This document shows, one piece after another, positions 1 through 9,089 of a stretch of DNA of 11,698 nucleotides. Position 1 is the stretch's first letter. Every line of letters starts with the position of its first letter. The DNA lies in NCBI GenBank assembly GCA_016212735.1, contig JACRDZ010000030.1, positions 1 to 11,698 on the forward strand. Reading direction: 5' to 3'. The notes below the pieces were generated by a model, which was not told the DNA's origin, made no database searches, and worked only from the letters and a program-made list of their open reading frames with translations. Made by a program: the position numbers and the translations under genes. The stretch comes from Candidatus Firestoneibacteriota bacterium (GTDB lineage: Bacteria; JACRDZ01).

Positions 1-2
1 TA

Positions 3-233
3 AAAGGATCAATTAAAATGCTTTGTGTAAGATGTCATTCAGATCATCCGCATCCTTCTAATTTTAAACACACTATTCGTCCTTCTATGATTATACCAAA
101 AAATTTTCCTCTGGACGATGGTGCTATAACTTGCACAACCTGTCATGATCCTCATTTATCAATTGAAAAATCAAAAAAGACATCCAGATTAAGAAAAGGT
201 TTCTCTTGTAAATTATGTCATGTAAATTTATAA
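3..233 (+). CDS. Multihaem c-type cytochrome, C-terminal fragment (gene starts before the window)
   Basis: The frame is open from the left edge of the window to the TAA at 231-233, so this is the 3' end of a longer gene; the ATG at 18 is probably internal. The 76 visible residues contain three CXXCH haem c-attachment motifs (CVRCH, CTTCH, CKLCH). Extra histidines and prolines (HSDHPHP, then LDDGAITCTTCHDPH) give the spacing typical of the doubled-CXXCH / cytochrome c7 type of multihaem protein. Proteins of this family are exported, carry covalent haem in the periplasm or at the cell surface, and move electrons in anaerobic respiration. The third motif lies five residues before the end. The N-terminus, signal peptide and total haem number are outside the window, so the partner and pathway cannot be named. 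The gene ends just before the origin region and is unlikely to share a transcript with dnaA. Confidence 0.85.
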   Translation, partial: KGSIKMLCVRCHSDHPHPSNFKHTIRPSMIIPKNFPLDDGAITCTTCHDPHLSIEKSKKTSRLRKGFSCKLCHVNL

Positions 234-284
234 GTTAGTAATATGTTTATAAATTGTTATTAATTATTTAATATGTTTTTTTTC

Positions 285-293
285 TGTGTATAA
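285..293 (-). promoter_or_regulatory. DnaA box (near-consensus)
   Basis: The + strand reads TGTGTATAA, so the - strand reads TTATACACA, one base from the TTATCCACA consensus and within the common TTWTNCACA form. It is 82 bp to the left of the perfect box (gap between the two sites) and in the opposite orientation. Confidence 0.6.
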
Positions 294-312
294 CTTTTTA
301 AAATATCATTTT

Positions 313-349
313 ATTAAATATTATTTTATTAAAAAAAATAATATTTAAT
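313..349. repeat. AT-only inverted repeat, 15-bp arms
   Basis: Arms ATTAAATATTATTTT (313-327) and AAAATAATATTTAAT (335-349) are perfectly complementary around a 7-nt spacer. It lies between the two best DnaA boxes. It could fold as a weak terminator for the cytochrome gene, but with no G or C in the stem it is at least as likely to be part of the unwinding or initiator-binding structure of the origin. Chance is not negligible in such AT-rich DNA. Confidence 0.5.
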
Positions 350-374
350 CTTGATATATAAATCTTTTTATCAT

Positions 375-383
375 TTATCCACA
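375..383 (+). promoter_or_regulatory. DnaA box (perfect consensus)
   Basis: The sequence TTATCCACA is an exact match to the high-affinity E. coli-type DnaA box. It sits 13 bp to the left of the 61-bp A/T-only run at 397-457, the arrangement expected of an origin box beside an unwinding element. It may also allow DnaA to autoregulate the downstream dnaA promoter. Confidence 0.75.
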
Positions 384-396
384 ATTTTTATTCCTC

Positions 397-457
397 TTAT
401 TAATATATATATATAATTATTATATATTATAAATTATTAATAATATATAATAAAATA
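397..457. other. Candidate DNA-unwinding element (61 bp of A/T only)
   Basis: Positions 397-457 contain no G or C, with alternating TA steps such as TAATATATATATATAA, which have low melting energy. It lies between the perfect DnaA box and the dnaA promoter. The role as unwinding element is inferred from composition and position. Confidence 0.5.
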
Positions 458-522
458 GAAAATATTAAAATTTTATGTTTGAAAAAAGATAAAAATAGAG
501 TATAATTAGAAAATATTAAAAT
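456..522. repeat. 16-bp direct repeat flanking the dnaA promoter
   Basis: TAGAAAATATTAAAAT occurs at 456-471 and again exactly at 507-522, with start points 51 bp apart. One copy precedes the dnaA -35 element and the other follows the -10. This could be a pair of protein-binding sites acting on the origin or on the dnaA promoter. The repeat is AT-rich, so its significance is moderate. Confidence 0.5.
479..506 (+). promoter_or_regulatory. Probable sigma70-type promoter of dnaA
   Basis: A -35 element TTGAAA at 479-484 and a perfect -10 element TATAAT at 501-506 are separated by 16 bp. The -10 lies 55 bp upstream of the dnaA start codon, leaving a short leader. This is the best promoter match in the origin region. 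Confidence 0.65.
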
Positions 523-561
523 GTGTATATAAACAAAAAAAATTTATAAAAGGTGTTTTTA

Positions 562-1887
562 ATGGAAGAAACATATAGTAATAATATCTGGGAAGAAATA
601 AAAAAAGAAATTAAAAAAAATATAAACAAACAGGATTTTGAGACATGGTTTAAACCAACACATATATTAAATGAAGATGAAAATATATTAAATATACGGG
701 TTCCTAATAATATATTTAAAGAATGGTTAACTACTCACTATTTAAAAGAGATACAAAATAGAATAATAGAGAAAAAAGGTAAAATTTTAGAAGTTATTTT
801 TATTTCTCAGGAAGAAGAAATAATAAAAAAAGAAGCTAATTATATTTTTAATGATTATAAATATCCTGAATTTAATTTAAATCCTAAATATAAATTTGAT
901 TCATTTGTAGTTGGTAATAGTAATAGGTTTGCACATGCTGCCAGTTTTGCTGTAGCTGAGTCACCGGCAAAAGCATATAATCCATTTTTTTTATATGGCG
1001 GTGTGGGACTTGGAAAAACACATTTACTGCATGCAATAGGTCATAGTATAAAAGAGAAAAATAATAAAATTAAATTAATGTATATATCAACAGAAATTTT
1101 TACAAATGAATTTATTAATGCAATTAGAGATGCTAAAGATATACATTTTAGAAATAAATATAGAAATATAGATGTTTTATTAATTGATGATATACAATTT
1201 CTTGAAGGAAAAGAGAGAACTCAAGAAGAATTTTTTCATACTTTTAACGCTTTATATGATGCACATAAACAGATTGTTATATCAAGCGATAGACCTCCCT
1301 CAGAAATTGCAACACTGGAAGAGCGGTTAAAATCAAGATTCGGCTGGGGTTTGATTACAGATATACAACCGCCGGACTTAGAAACAAGAATTGCTATTTT
1401 AAGAAAAAAAGCAGAAATAGATAATTTAAATATTCCAGATGAAGTAATGTTATTTATTGCTAATAAAATAAAAAGCAATATAAGAGATCTTGAAGGATCT
1501 TTAATAAGAGTTGTTGCTTATGGAGCAATTGATAAAATAGAAATTACAATTGATGTTGCAAAAGAAGTATTAAAGGATTTAATTAATAAAGAAAAAGAAG
1601 ATATTAATATAGAAATTATACAGGAAAAAGTATCTAAATTTTATAATATTAATTTAAAAGATTTTAAAGCAAAAAAAAGAACACACACTATAGCTTTTCC
1701 AAGGCAGGTAGCTATGTATTTAAGCCGTATATTAACTGATTTATCTCTTCCAGAAATAGGAAGTCATTTTGGGGGAAGAGACCACACAACAGTACTTTTT
1801 GCTTATGAGAAAATAAAGAGATTATTGGAACAAGATAAAAATTTCTATAAAACAATGGAAAAAATTCAGAATTATATAAAAGAATAA
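562..1887 (+). CDS. dnaA: Chromosomal replication initiator protein DnaA
   Basis: This AAA+ ATPase binds DnaA boxes, melts the origin and loads the replicative helicase. I start it at the ATG at 562 because AAAGGTG lies 6-7 bases upstream as a Shine-Dalgarno site; a GTG at 553 overlaps that site and would add three residues. The product is 441 residues, normal for the family. Domain I covers roughly residues 1-80 (W10, then KQDFETWFKP). Domain II is very short. The AAA+ core has Walker A GGVGLGKT (145-152), Walker B LLIDDIQF (206-213), the arginine-finger region ERLKSRF (254-260) and sensor II NIRDLEGSLIR (306-316). The C-terminal helix-turn-helix domain carries the DnaA signature GGRDHTTVLFAYEKI (404-418). 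Codon use is strongly AT-biased, as in dnaN. It is followed 27 bp later by dnaN, and probably co-transcribed with it. Confidence 0.98.
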   Translation: MEETYSNNIWEEIKKEIKKNINKQDFETWFKPTHILNEDENILNIRVPNNIFKEWLTTHYLKEIQNRIIEKKGKILEVIFISQEEEIIKKEANYIFNDYKYPEFNLNPKYKFDSFVVGNSNRFAHAASFAVAESPAKAYNPFFLYGGVGLGKTHLLHAIGHSIKEKNNKIKLMYISTEIFTNEFINAIRDAKDIHFRNKYRNIDVLLIDDIQFLEGKERTQEEFFHTFNALYDAHKQIVISSDRPPSEIATLEERLKSRFGWGLITDIQPPDLETRIAILRKKAEIDNLNIPDEVMLFIANKIKSNIRDLEGSLIRVVAYGAIDKIEITIDVAKEVLKDLINKEKEDINIEIIQEKVSKFYNINLKDFKAKKRTHTIAFPRQVAMYLSRILTDLSLPEIGSHFGGRDHTTVLFAYEKIKRLLEQDKNFYKTMEKIQNYIKE

Positions 1888-1914
1888 TTCAGGTCTGATT
1901 TAGGAGGAAATATA

Positions 1915-3027
1915 ATGCAAATAATATGTGAAAAAACAGCTTTATTGAATGCTATTCAGGTAGTAGAGAATGCTGTTTCAACAAGAAATACTCTGCCTGT
2001 TTTAAATAATATTTTAATAGAAGCAAAGGATGATAATGTTATTTTAGTTGGTACTGATATGGAGTTAACAATAAGAAATTATTTTAAATCCGAAATACAA
2101 AAAGAAGGAAGTATAACTGTTTCGGCAAAAAAAATTAGCAGTATAGTTAGAGAACTACCAGAAGGTACAATTACTCTTCAAACTGAAAATGGAGTATTAA
2201 TTGTTTCCTGTAAAAATTTAATTTTTAAAATTAAAGGATTACCTGGAGAAGAATTTCCTTCTTTTCCTGTGTTTAAACAAAGTAAAATTTTTAGTTTAAA
2301 AATAAGTGTTTTAATAGATATGATACAAAAAACAATTTATGCTGTATCAAGCGATGAAATAAGATATGTTTTAAATGGTATTTTTTTAACCATAGAAAAT
2401 AATTTAATAAAAATGATATCTACAGACGGACATCGTCTTGCATATATTGATAATAAAATAGAATCAAATTCCTCTCAAGATATTAATATTATAATTCCGA
2501 AAAAAACACTCCATGAGTTAAGCAGAATAAGTGCAAATTATGAAGATAAAGATATAGAAATAAAGATAAGTGAGAATCAAGTACTTTTTACAATGGATTC
2601 TATTACAATAATATCAAGACTTATAGAAGGCAAATTTCCAGATTATAATAAAATTATACCTACAAATTTAACTTATAAAGTTAGAATAAATTGTAAAGAA
2701 ATTTTGCATGCAACAAGAAGAGTTTCTTTAATAAGCAGTATTAAAACAGCAGCTATAAAATACAGATTTTTTGAAAATTCTATGGAAATCATTGCAATTA
2801 ATCCTGAAGAAGGAGAAGCATGTGAAAATTTATCAATTAAAGAATATACAGGTGAAGATGTAACAATAGGATATAATTATCGTTATATGATTGATATTCT
2901 TAAAATTATGGATACAGATGAGGTTTATTTAGAATTTATCAGTCCGTTAAATCCCTGTGTAATAAGACCTCAAGATAAAGAGAATTTTATCAATGTTATT
3001 ATGCCAATGAAAGTAGATAAAATATAA
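1915..3027 (+). CDS. dnaN: DNA polymerase III beta subunit (sliding clamp)
   Basis: The protein forms the dimeric ring that tethers DNA polymerase III and many other proteins to DNA. A strong AGGAGG (1902-1907) precedes the ATG by seven bases. The 370 residues match the usual length of about 365-375 and divide into the three repeated clamp domains (roughly 1-125, 126-250, 251-370). Recognisable family segments are the N-terminal start with RNTLPVLNNILIEA, TDGHRLA at 170-176, LIEGKFPDYNKIIP at 236-249, and the C-terminal VIMPMKV (361-367), which forms part of the partner-binding cleft. It lies 27 bp after dnaA in the classical dnaA-dnaN pair. recF does not follow; a 195-bp gap and gyrB do. Confidence 0.97.
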   Translation: MQIICEKTALLNAIQVVENAVSTRNTLPVLNNILIEAKDDNVILVGTDMELTIRNYFKSEIQKEGSITVSAKKISSIVRELPEGTITLQTENGVLIVSCKNLIFKIKGLPGEEFPSFPVFKQSKIFSLKISVLIDMIQKTIYAVSSDEIRYVLNGIFLTIENNLIKMISTDGHRLAYIDNKIESNSSQDINIIIPKKTLHELSRISANYEDKDIEIKISENQVLFTMDSITIISRLIEGKFPDYNKIIPTNLTYKVRINCKEILHATRRVSLISSIKTAAIKYRFFENSMEIIAINPEEGEACENLSIKEYTGEDVTIGYNYRYMIDILKIMDTDEVYLEFISPLNPCVIRPQDKENFINVIMPMKVDKI

Positions 3028-5658
<2,631 letters not shown>

Positions 5659-5677
5659 GGAAATTCAAAGGAGATAA

Positions 5678-8152
5678 ATGTATACACAGGGCGAGAAATT
5701 AAAATCAGTTTATATTGAAGATGAAATGAAAAATTCCTATATAGATTATGCTATGAGTGTAATTGTAGGAAGAGCATTGCCTGATGTCAGGGATGGGCTT
5801 AAACCAGTACACAGGCGGGTTTTATATGCTATGCATGAAATGGGGCTTGTGCATGGCAAGCCGTATCGCAAGTCTGCTGCTGTAGTTGGTGAAGTAATGG
5901 GAAAATATCATCCGCACGGTGATGTGGCAATATATGATACATTAGTACGTTTAGTTCAGGATTTCTCCATGAGATATCCACTGGCTGACGGGCAGGGTAA
6001 TTTTGGATCAGTAGATGGAGATTCTCCGGCTGCTATGCGATATACAGAAGTACGCATGGAGAAGATTACTGCAGCATTGCTCAAAGAGATTGAAAAAGAA
6101 ACAGTAAATTTCATACCAAATTATGATGAATCGTTAAAAGAACCTGTTGTTCTTCCTTCAGGTTTTCCAAATTTGCTTGTAAACGGTTCCTGTGGAATAG
6201 CAGTTGGCATGTCAACAAATATTCCTCCTCATAATCTTTGCGAAGTTATAGACGGGCTGATTTATTTGATTGAAAATCCTGATGCTCAGATTGATGATTT
6301 TCTAACTATTATAAAAGGACCGGATTTCCCAACTGGCGGATATATTTACGGCAAAGATGGTATTATAAGAGCATATAGAACAGGAAGAGGAATTATAACA
6401 GTCAGGGGCAGGGTATGCACAGAAAAACTTAAAAACGGGCGTGAAAATATAATTATTAATGAAATTCCGTATCAGGTAAATAAAACAAAATTAATTGAAG
6501 ATATAGCAAAATTAGTTAATGATAAAAAAGTTGAAGGAATATCAGATTTAAGAGATGAGTCAGACCGTGAAGGGATGAGGATTGTCATAGAATTAAAGAA
6601 AGATCAGATACCACAGTTAATTATCAACCAGCTTTATAAACATACACAGCTTCAGGATTCTTTTGGCATAATAATGCTTGCTCTTGTTAATAACCAGCCG
6701 AAAGTATTAAATATTAAAGAAATATTATATTATTATCTTGAACATAGGAAGGAAATTGTTGTCCGCCGTTCGAGATTTGATTTACGTAAAGCAGAAGAGA
6801 AAGCGCATATTTTAGAAGGTTTAAAAATAGCTTTGCAGAATCTGGATGCTGTTATAAAAACTATTCGTTCTTCAGCCTCACCAGAGGAAGCAAAAATCGA
6901 ATTATGCAAGAAATTTAAGTTAAGTGTAATTCAAGCACAGGCAATACTGGATATGAGACTGCAGCGCTTAACAGGGCTGGAAAGAGAAAAAATAGATAAA
7001 GAGTATCTTGAAACAATTAAAATAATTGAATATTTACGCTCTATATTGGCAAATCCTAAACTGGTTCTACAAATTATCAATAAAGAACTTAACGAAATAA
7101 AACAGGAATATAAAGATGAACGCCGTACACATATAATAGAAGATGTAAAAGAGTTTAAAATTGAAGATTTAATTGCAGATGAAGATATGGTTATAACAAT
7201 ATCTCATGACGGATATATTAAGCGTCTGCCTGTTGCTGCATACAGAAAGCAGAGAAGAGGCGGAAAAGGTTCAACAGGAATGGAAACAAAAGAAGAGGAT
7301 TTCGTTGAACATTTATTTATTGCTTCAACTCATAATTATATTTTATTTTCTACTGATTTTGGTAAATGCTACTGGCTAAAAGTATATGATATACCTCAAG
7401 CTGGAAGAGCTGCCAAAGGAAAAGCAATTGTAAATATGATAGAAATTAGCCAGGGTGAGAAAATTCGTGCGTTTATTCCAGTAAAAGATTTTAAAGAAGA
7501 TCTCTATCTTGTAATGTGCACACAAAACGGAATAATTAAAAAAACATCACTGGATGCATATAGCAATCCGAGGACAACAGGTGTTATTGCAATTAATATA
7601 GATGAAGGCGATAAATTAATTTCAGCGTCTCTTACAACAGGTAAGGAAGATTTGATTTTGGCTACGCACAATGGAATCGCAATAAGATTTCCTGAAAGTG
7701 ATGTTCGTCCAATAGGCAGAGTTGCCCGCGGAGTAAAGGGGATTGAACTGGAAAAAGGAGATTATGTCATAGGGATGGAAGTTGCAAAAGAAGAGGATAC
7801 CCTTCTTTCTGTGTCTGAAAAAGGATTTGGAAAAAGGACAATTATAAATGAATACCGTCTGCAAAGTCGTGGTGGACATGGTGTAATTAATATTAAAATT
7901 ACAGATCGCACAGGATGCGTTGTTGGAATAAAAAAAGTTACAAATGAAGATGAAATTATGGTTATAACAACTCAGGGTAAGATAATTCGTATGTCAGTTA
8001 ATGGAATCAGACCGACAGGAAGAAATACTCAGGGGGTTAAAGTAATTGACCTGGACGATAATGATATGGTTGGAGCAATAGCTAAAGTTACACCAGATGA
8101 TGAGGAAGTGGAAGAGGGAAACAATTTAGAAGAGACTTCCGATAATGAATAA
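5678..8152 (+). CDS. gyrA: DNA gyrase subunit A
   Basis: This is the DNA breakage-reunion and wrapping subunit of gyrase. The ATG follows AAAGGAG (5667-5673). The N-terminal winged-helix/tower region begins with DYAMSVIVGRALPDVRDGLK and contains the catalytic tyrosine Y122 in RYTEVRM. The quinolone-determining region reads GKYHPHGDVAIYDT (75-88), so E. coli positions align one to one: Asp87 is kept but Ser83 is replaced by Val. The GyrA box QRRGGKG (525-531), required for DNA wrapping, shows this is gyrase rather than topoisomerase IV. The beta-pinwheel blades follow (GYIKRLP, NGIIKKT, NGIAIRF, KGFGKRT, GKIIRMS). The 824-residue protein ends in an acidic tail (PDDEEVEEG...SDNE). Its last 8 bases overlap the start of the TPR gene. 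Confidence 0.98.
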   Translation: MYTQGEKLKSVYIEDEMKNSYIDYAMSVIVGRALPDVRDGLKPVHRRVLYAMHEMGLVHGKPYRKSAAVVGEVMGKYHPHGDVAIYDTLVRLVQDFSMRYPLADGQGNFGSVDGDSPAAMRYTEVRMEKITAALLKEIEKETVNFIPNYDESLKEPVVLPSGFPNLLVNGSCGIAVGMSTNIPPHNLCEVIDGLIYLIENPDAQIDDFLTIIKGPDFPTGGYIYGKDGIIRAYRTGRGIITVRGRVCTEKLKNGRENIIINEIPYQVNKTKLIEDIAKLVNDKKVEGISDLRDESDREGMRIVIELKKDQIPQLIINQLYKHTQLQDSFGIIMLALVNNQPKVLNIKEILYYYLEHRKEIVVRRSRFDLRKAEEKAHILEGLKIALQNLDAVIKTIRSSASPEEAKIELCKKFKLSVIQAQAILDMRLQRLTGLEREKIDKEYLETIKIIEYLRSILANPKLVLQIINKELNEIKQEYKDERRTHIIEDVKEFKIEDLIADEDMVITISHDGYIKRLPVAAYRKQRRGGKGSTGMETKEEDFVEHLFIASTHNYILFSTDFGKCYWLKVYDIPQAGRAAKGKAIVNMIEISQGEKIRAFIPVKDFKEDLYLVMCTQNGIIKKTSLDAYSNPRTTGVIAINIDEGDKLISASLTTGKEDLILATHNGIAIRFPESDVRPIGRVARGVKGIELEKGDYVIGMEVAKEEDTLLSVSEKGFGKRTIINEYRLQSRGGHGVINIKITDRTGCVVGIKKVTNEDEIMVITTQGKIIRMSVNGIRPTGRNTQGVKVIDLDDNDMVGAIAKVTPDDEEVEEGNNLEETSDNE

Positions 8153-8852
8153 AAAAGAAAATAGAATAAATTTTTTTCCGAAATACAGTTTTGTATTCAT
8201 CATTTTTGTTATTGCATCAATGCTTAATATAACTTCTTCATATATACATGCTCTTGATGAGTTTAAAGAATATTTTGATAAAGCAAATGAATTTACAGAA
8301 AAAAAACAATATGATAGAGCAGTTACACAGTTAATGAAAATACTGGATAAATCTCCAGAAAATATAGAAGCAAGATTACTGATCTCAAATATTAAATTAA
8401 TTCAGTTAAGTCATGAGGAATCCTATGATCAAGTAAAAAAAGTGTTAAAAATAGATCCTGAAAATAAAGAAGCTTTTAATGTTGGTAATAAAATTTTTCT
8501 GGATGCACTCTTAAACCGAGATTATGAAACATATCGTAATTTTATTTTTTATACATGCGATAATATTTTTAATATTCCTAATCCGGAAGTAGAATTTTTT
8601 TTGATTAATCTATTAAAAAACCATCAGAATAAATTTATTAATTCTAATAATCAAATAAACGCAAAAGGAAATATAACAATTTATTCTTTAAGCAACATAT
8701 ATTTTTCCTTTCAGAATGTATTACCAGTTTTGACTAAATATTTTACATATAAAGATATTGAAGGTAATTATACAGCACGCATTGCAATAAAAAATATACA
8801 GGAAGAAGAAGAAACAAGAAAAAATCCAGATAAGCTAAAAAATAAGAAATAA
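8145..8852 (+). CDS. Exported TPR-containing protein of unknown function
   Basis: I do not recognise a named family. The 235-residue product begins with basic residues (MNKKENR) and a hydrophobic stretch at about 14-30. The sequence SYIHA|LDE (residues 32-39) looks like a signal peptidase I site after A36, so the mature protein is probably periplasmic; a retained membrane anchor is possible. Residues 40-107 form two tetratricopeptide-like helical repeats (AxxFxxxxQYDRAVxxLxKILDKSPEN, then YDQVKKVLKIDPENKEA), which usually mediate protein-protein contacts. Residues 108-220 are less regular, with an N/F-rich central part and a charged Glu/Lys tail. The ATG at 8145 overlaps the gyrA stop by 8 bp in another frame, so translation is probably coupled to gyrA. 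Its stop codon lies in the first bases of a 52-bp repeat. Confidence 0.75.
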   Translation: MNKKENRINFFPKYSFVFIIFVIASMLNITSSYIHALDEFKEYFDKANEFTEKKQYDRAVTQLMKILDKSPENIEARLLISNIKLIQLSHEESYDQVKKVLKIDPENKEAFNVGNKIFLDALLNRDYETYRNFIFYTCDNIFNIPNPEVEFFLINLLKNHQNKFINSNNQINAKGNITIYSLSNIYFSFQNVLPVLTKYFTYKDIEGNYTARIAIKNIQEEEETRKNPDKLKNKK

Positions 8853-8901
8853 AAAATACTCTGTGTCCTCTGTGGTTAATTTCTTTCTTGGGAAATTTCT
8901 G
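8850..8901 (+). repeat. 52-bp interspersed repeat, copy 1 (CTCTGTGTCCTCTGTGG type)
   Basis: Positions 8850-8901 match 11461-11512 in direct orientation with only three differences over 52 bp. The core ACTCTGTGTCCTCTGTGG and the following TTAATTTCTTTCTTG are shared. The repeat begins at the stop codon of the TPR gene. Related words occur inverted at 11322-11346 and 11431-11443. From memory, such ACCACAGAGGACACAGAG-type repeats are common in intergenic DNA of several uncultivated bacterial groups. Their function is not known to me. Confidence 0.8.
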
Positions 8902-8918
8902 GCCCGACTTTTAATCCC

Positions 8919-8948
8919 TTGACATTATATATTCGATATGTATATATT
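8919..8948 (+). promoter_or_regulatory. Probable sigma70-type promoter of the V-ATPase D-B gene
   Basis: A perfect -35 TTGACA (8919-8924) and a -10 TATATT (8943-8948, five of six consensus bases) are separated by 18 bp. The gene's start codon lies about 36 bp downstream of the -10, behind a full-strength AAGGAGGTGA (8971-8980). It indicates that the D-B gene is transcribed on its own and is not just read through from gyrA. Confidence 0.65.
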
Positions 8949-8984
8949 AGTAGTATTAAATAAAAATTATAAGGAGGTGAATTT

Positions 8985-9050
8985 ATGGAACAGTTAATTC
9001 CTACACGTACAGAACTGCTCTTAAAAGTAGCGCATATGACTCTTGCCTAA
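8985..9050 (+). pseudogene. 5' end of the V-ATPase subunit D reading frame, cut by an in-frame TAA
   Basis: The ATG at 8985 is seven bases after AGGAGG (8972-8977), the strongest ribosome-binding site in the window. It encodes MEQLIPTRTELLLKVAHMTLA and then TAA (9048-9050, codon 22), followed in the same frame by QGKDLLKQKQEALMVEF. V-type subunit D normally opens with PTRxxLLxxxxxLxLAxxGxDLLKxKRDAL. The stop therefore stands inside a conserved N-terminal helix, at a position that is usually Gln, Lys or Arg; one base change (from CAA or AAA) accounts for it. Without the stop the protein would be 704 residues. It may be a true nonsense mutation, a sequencing or assembly error, or a site of readthrough or re-initiation. 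Confidence 0.8.
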
Positions 9051-9089
9051 CAGGGTAAAGACCTATTAAAACAGAAGCAGGAAGCATTA

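Larger units (their letters stand above)
234..552. other. oriC: Probable chromosomal replication origin (oriC) region upstream of dnaA
   Basis: This is a non-coding stretch of about 320 bp between the cytochrome gene and dnaA, almost entirely A and T. It contains a perfect DnaA box at 375-383, a near-consensus box in the opposite orientation at 285-293, a weaker one at 522-530, and an uninterrupted A/T-only run at 397-457 that could serve as the DNA-unwinding element. It also has a 15-bp inverted repeat and a 16-bp direct repeat. In many bacteria oriC sits directly beside dnaA-dnaN, which supports the call. The box number is low for an origin, and a second half on the other side of dnaA or elsewhere cannot be ruled out. 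No GC-skew calculation was possible here. Confidence 0.7.

Noticed and set aside
553..561. GTG at 553 as the dnaA start
   Set aside because: It overlaps the likely Shine-Dalgarno AAAGGTG, and the ATG at 562 has ideal spacing and begins the usual DnaA N-terminus.
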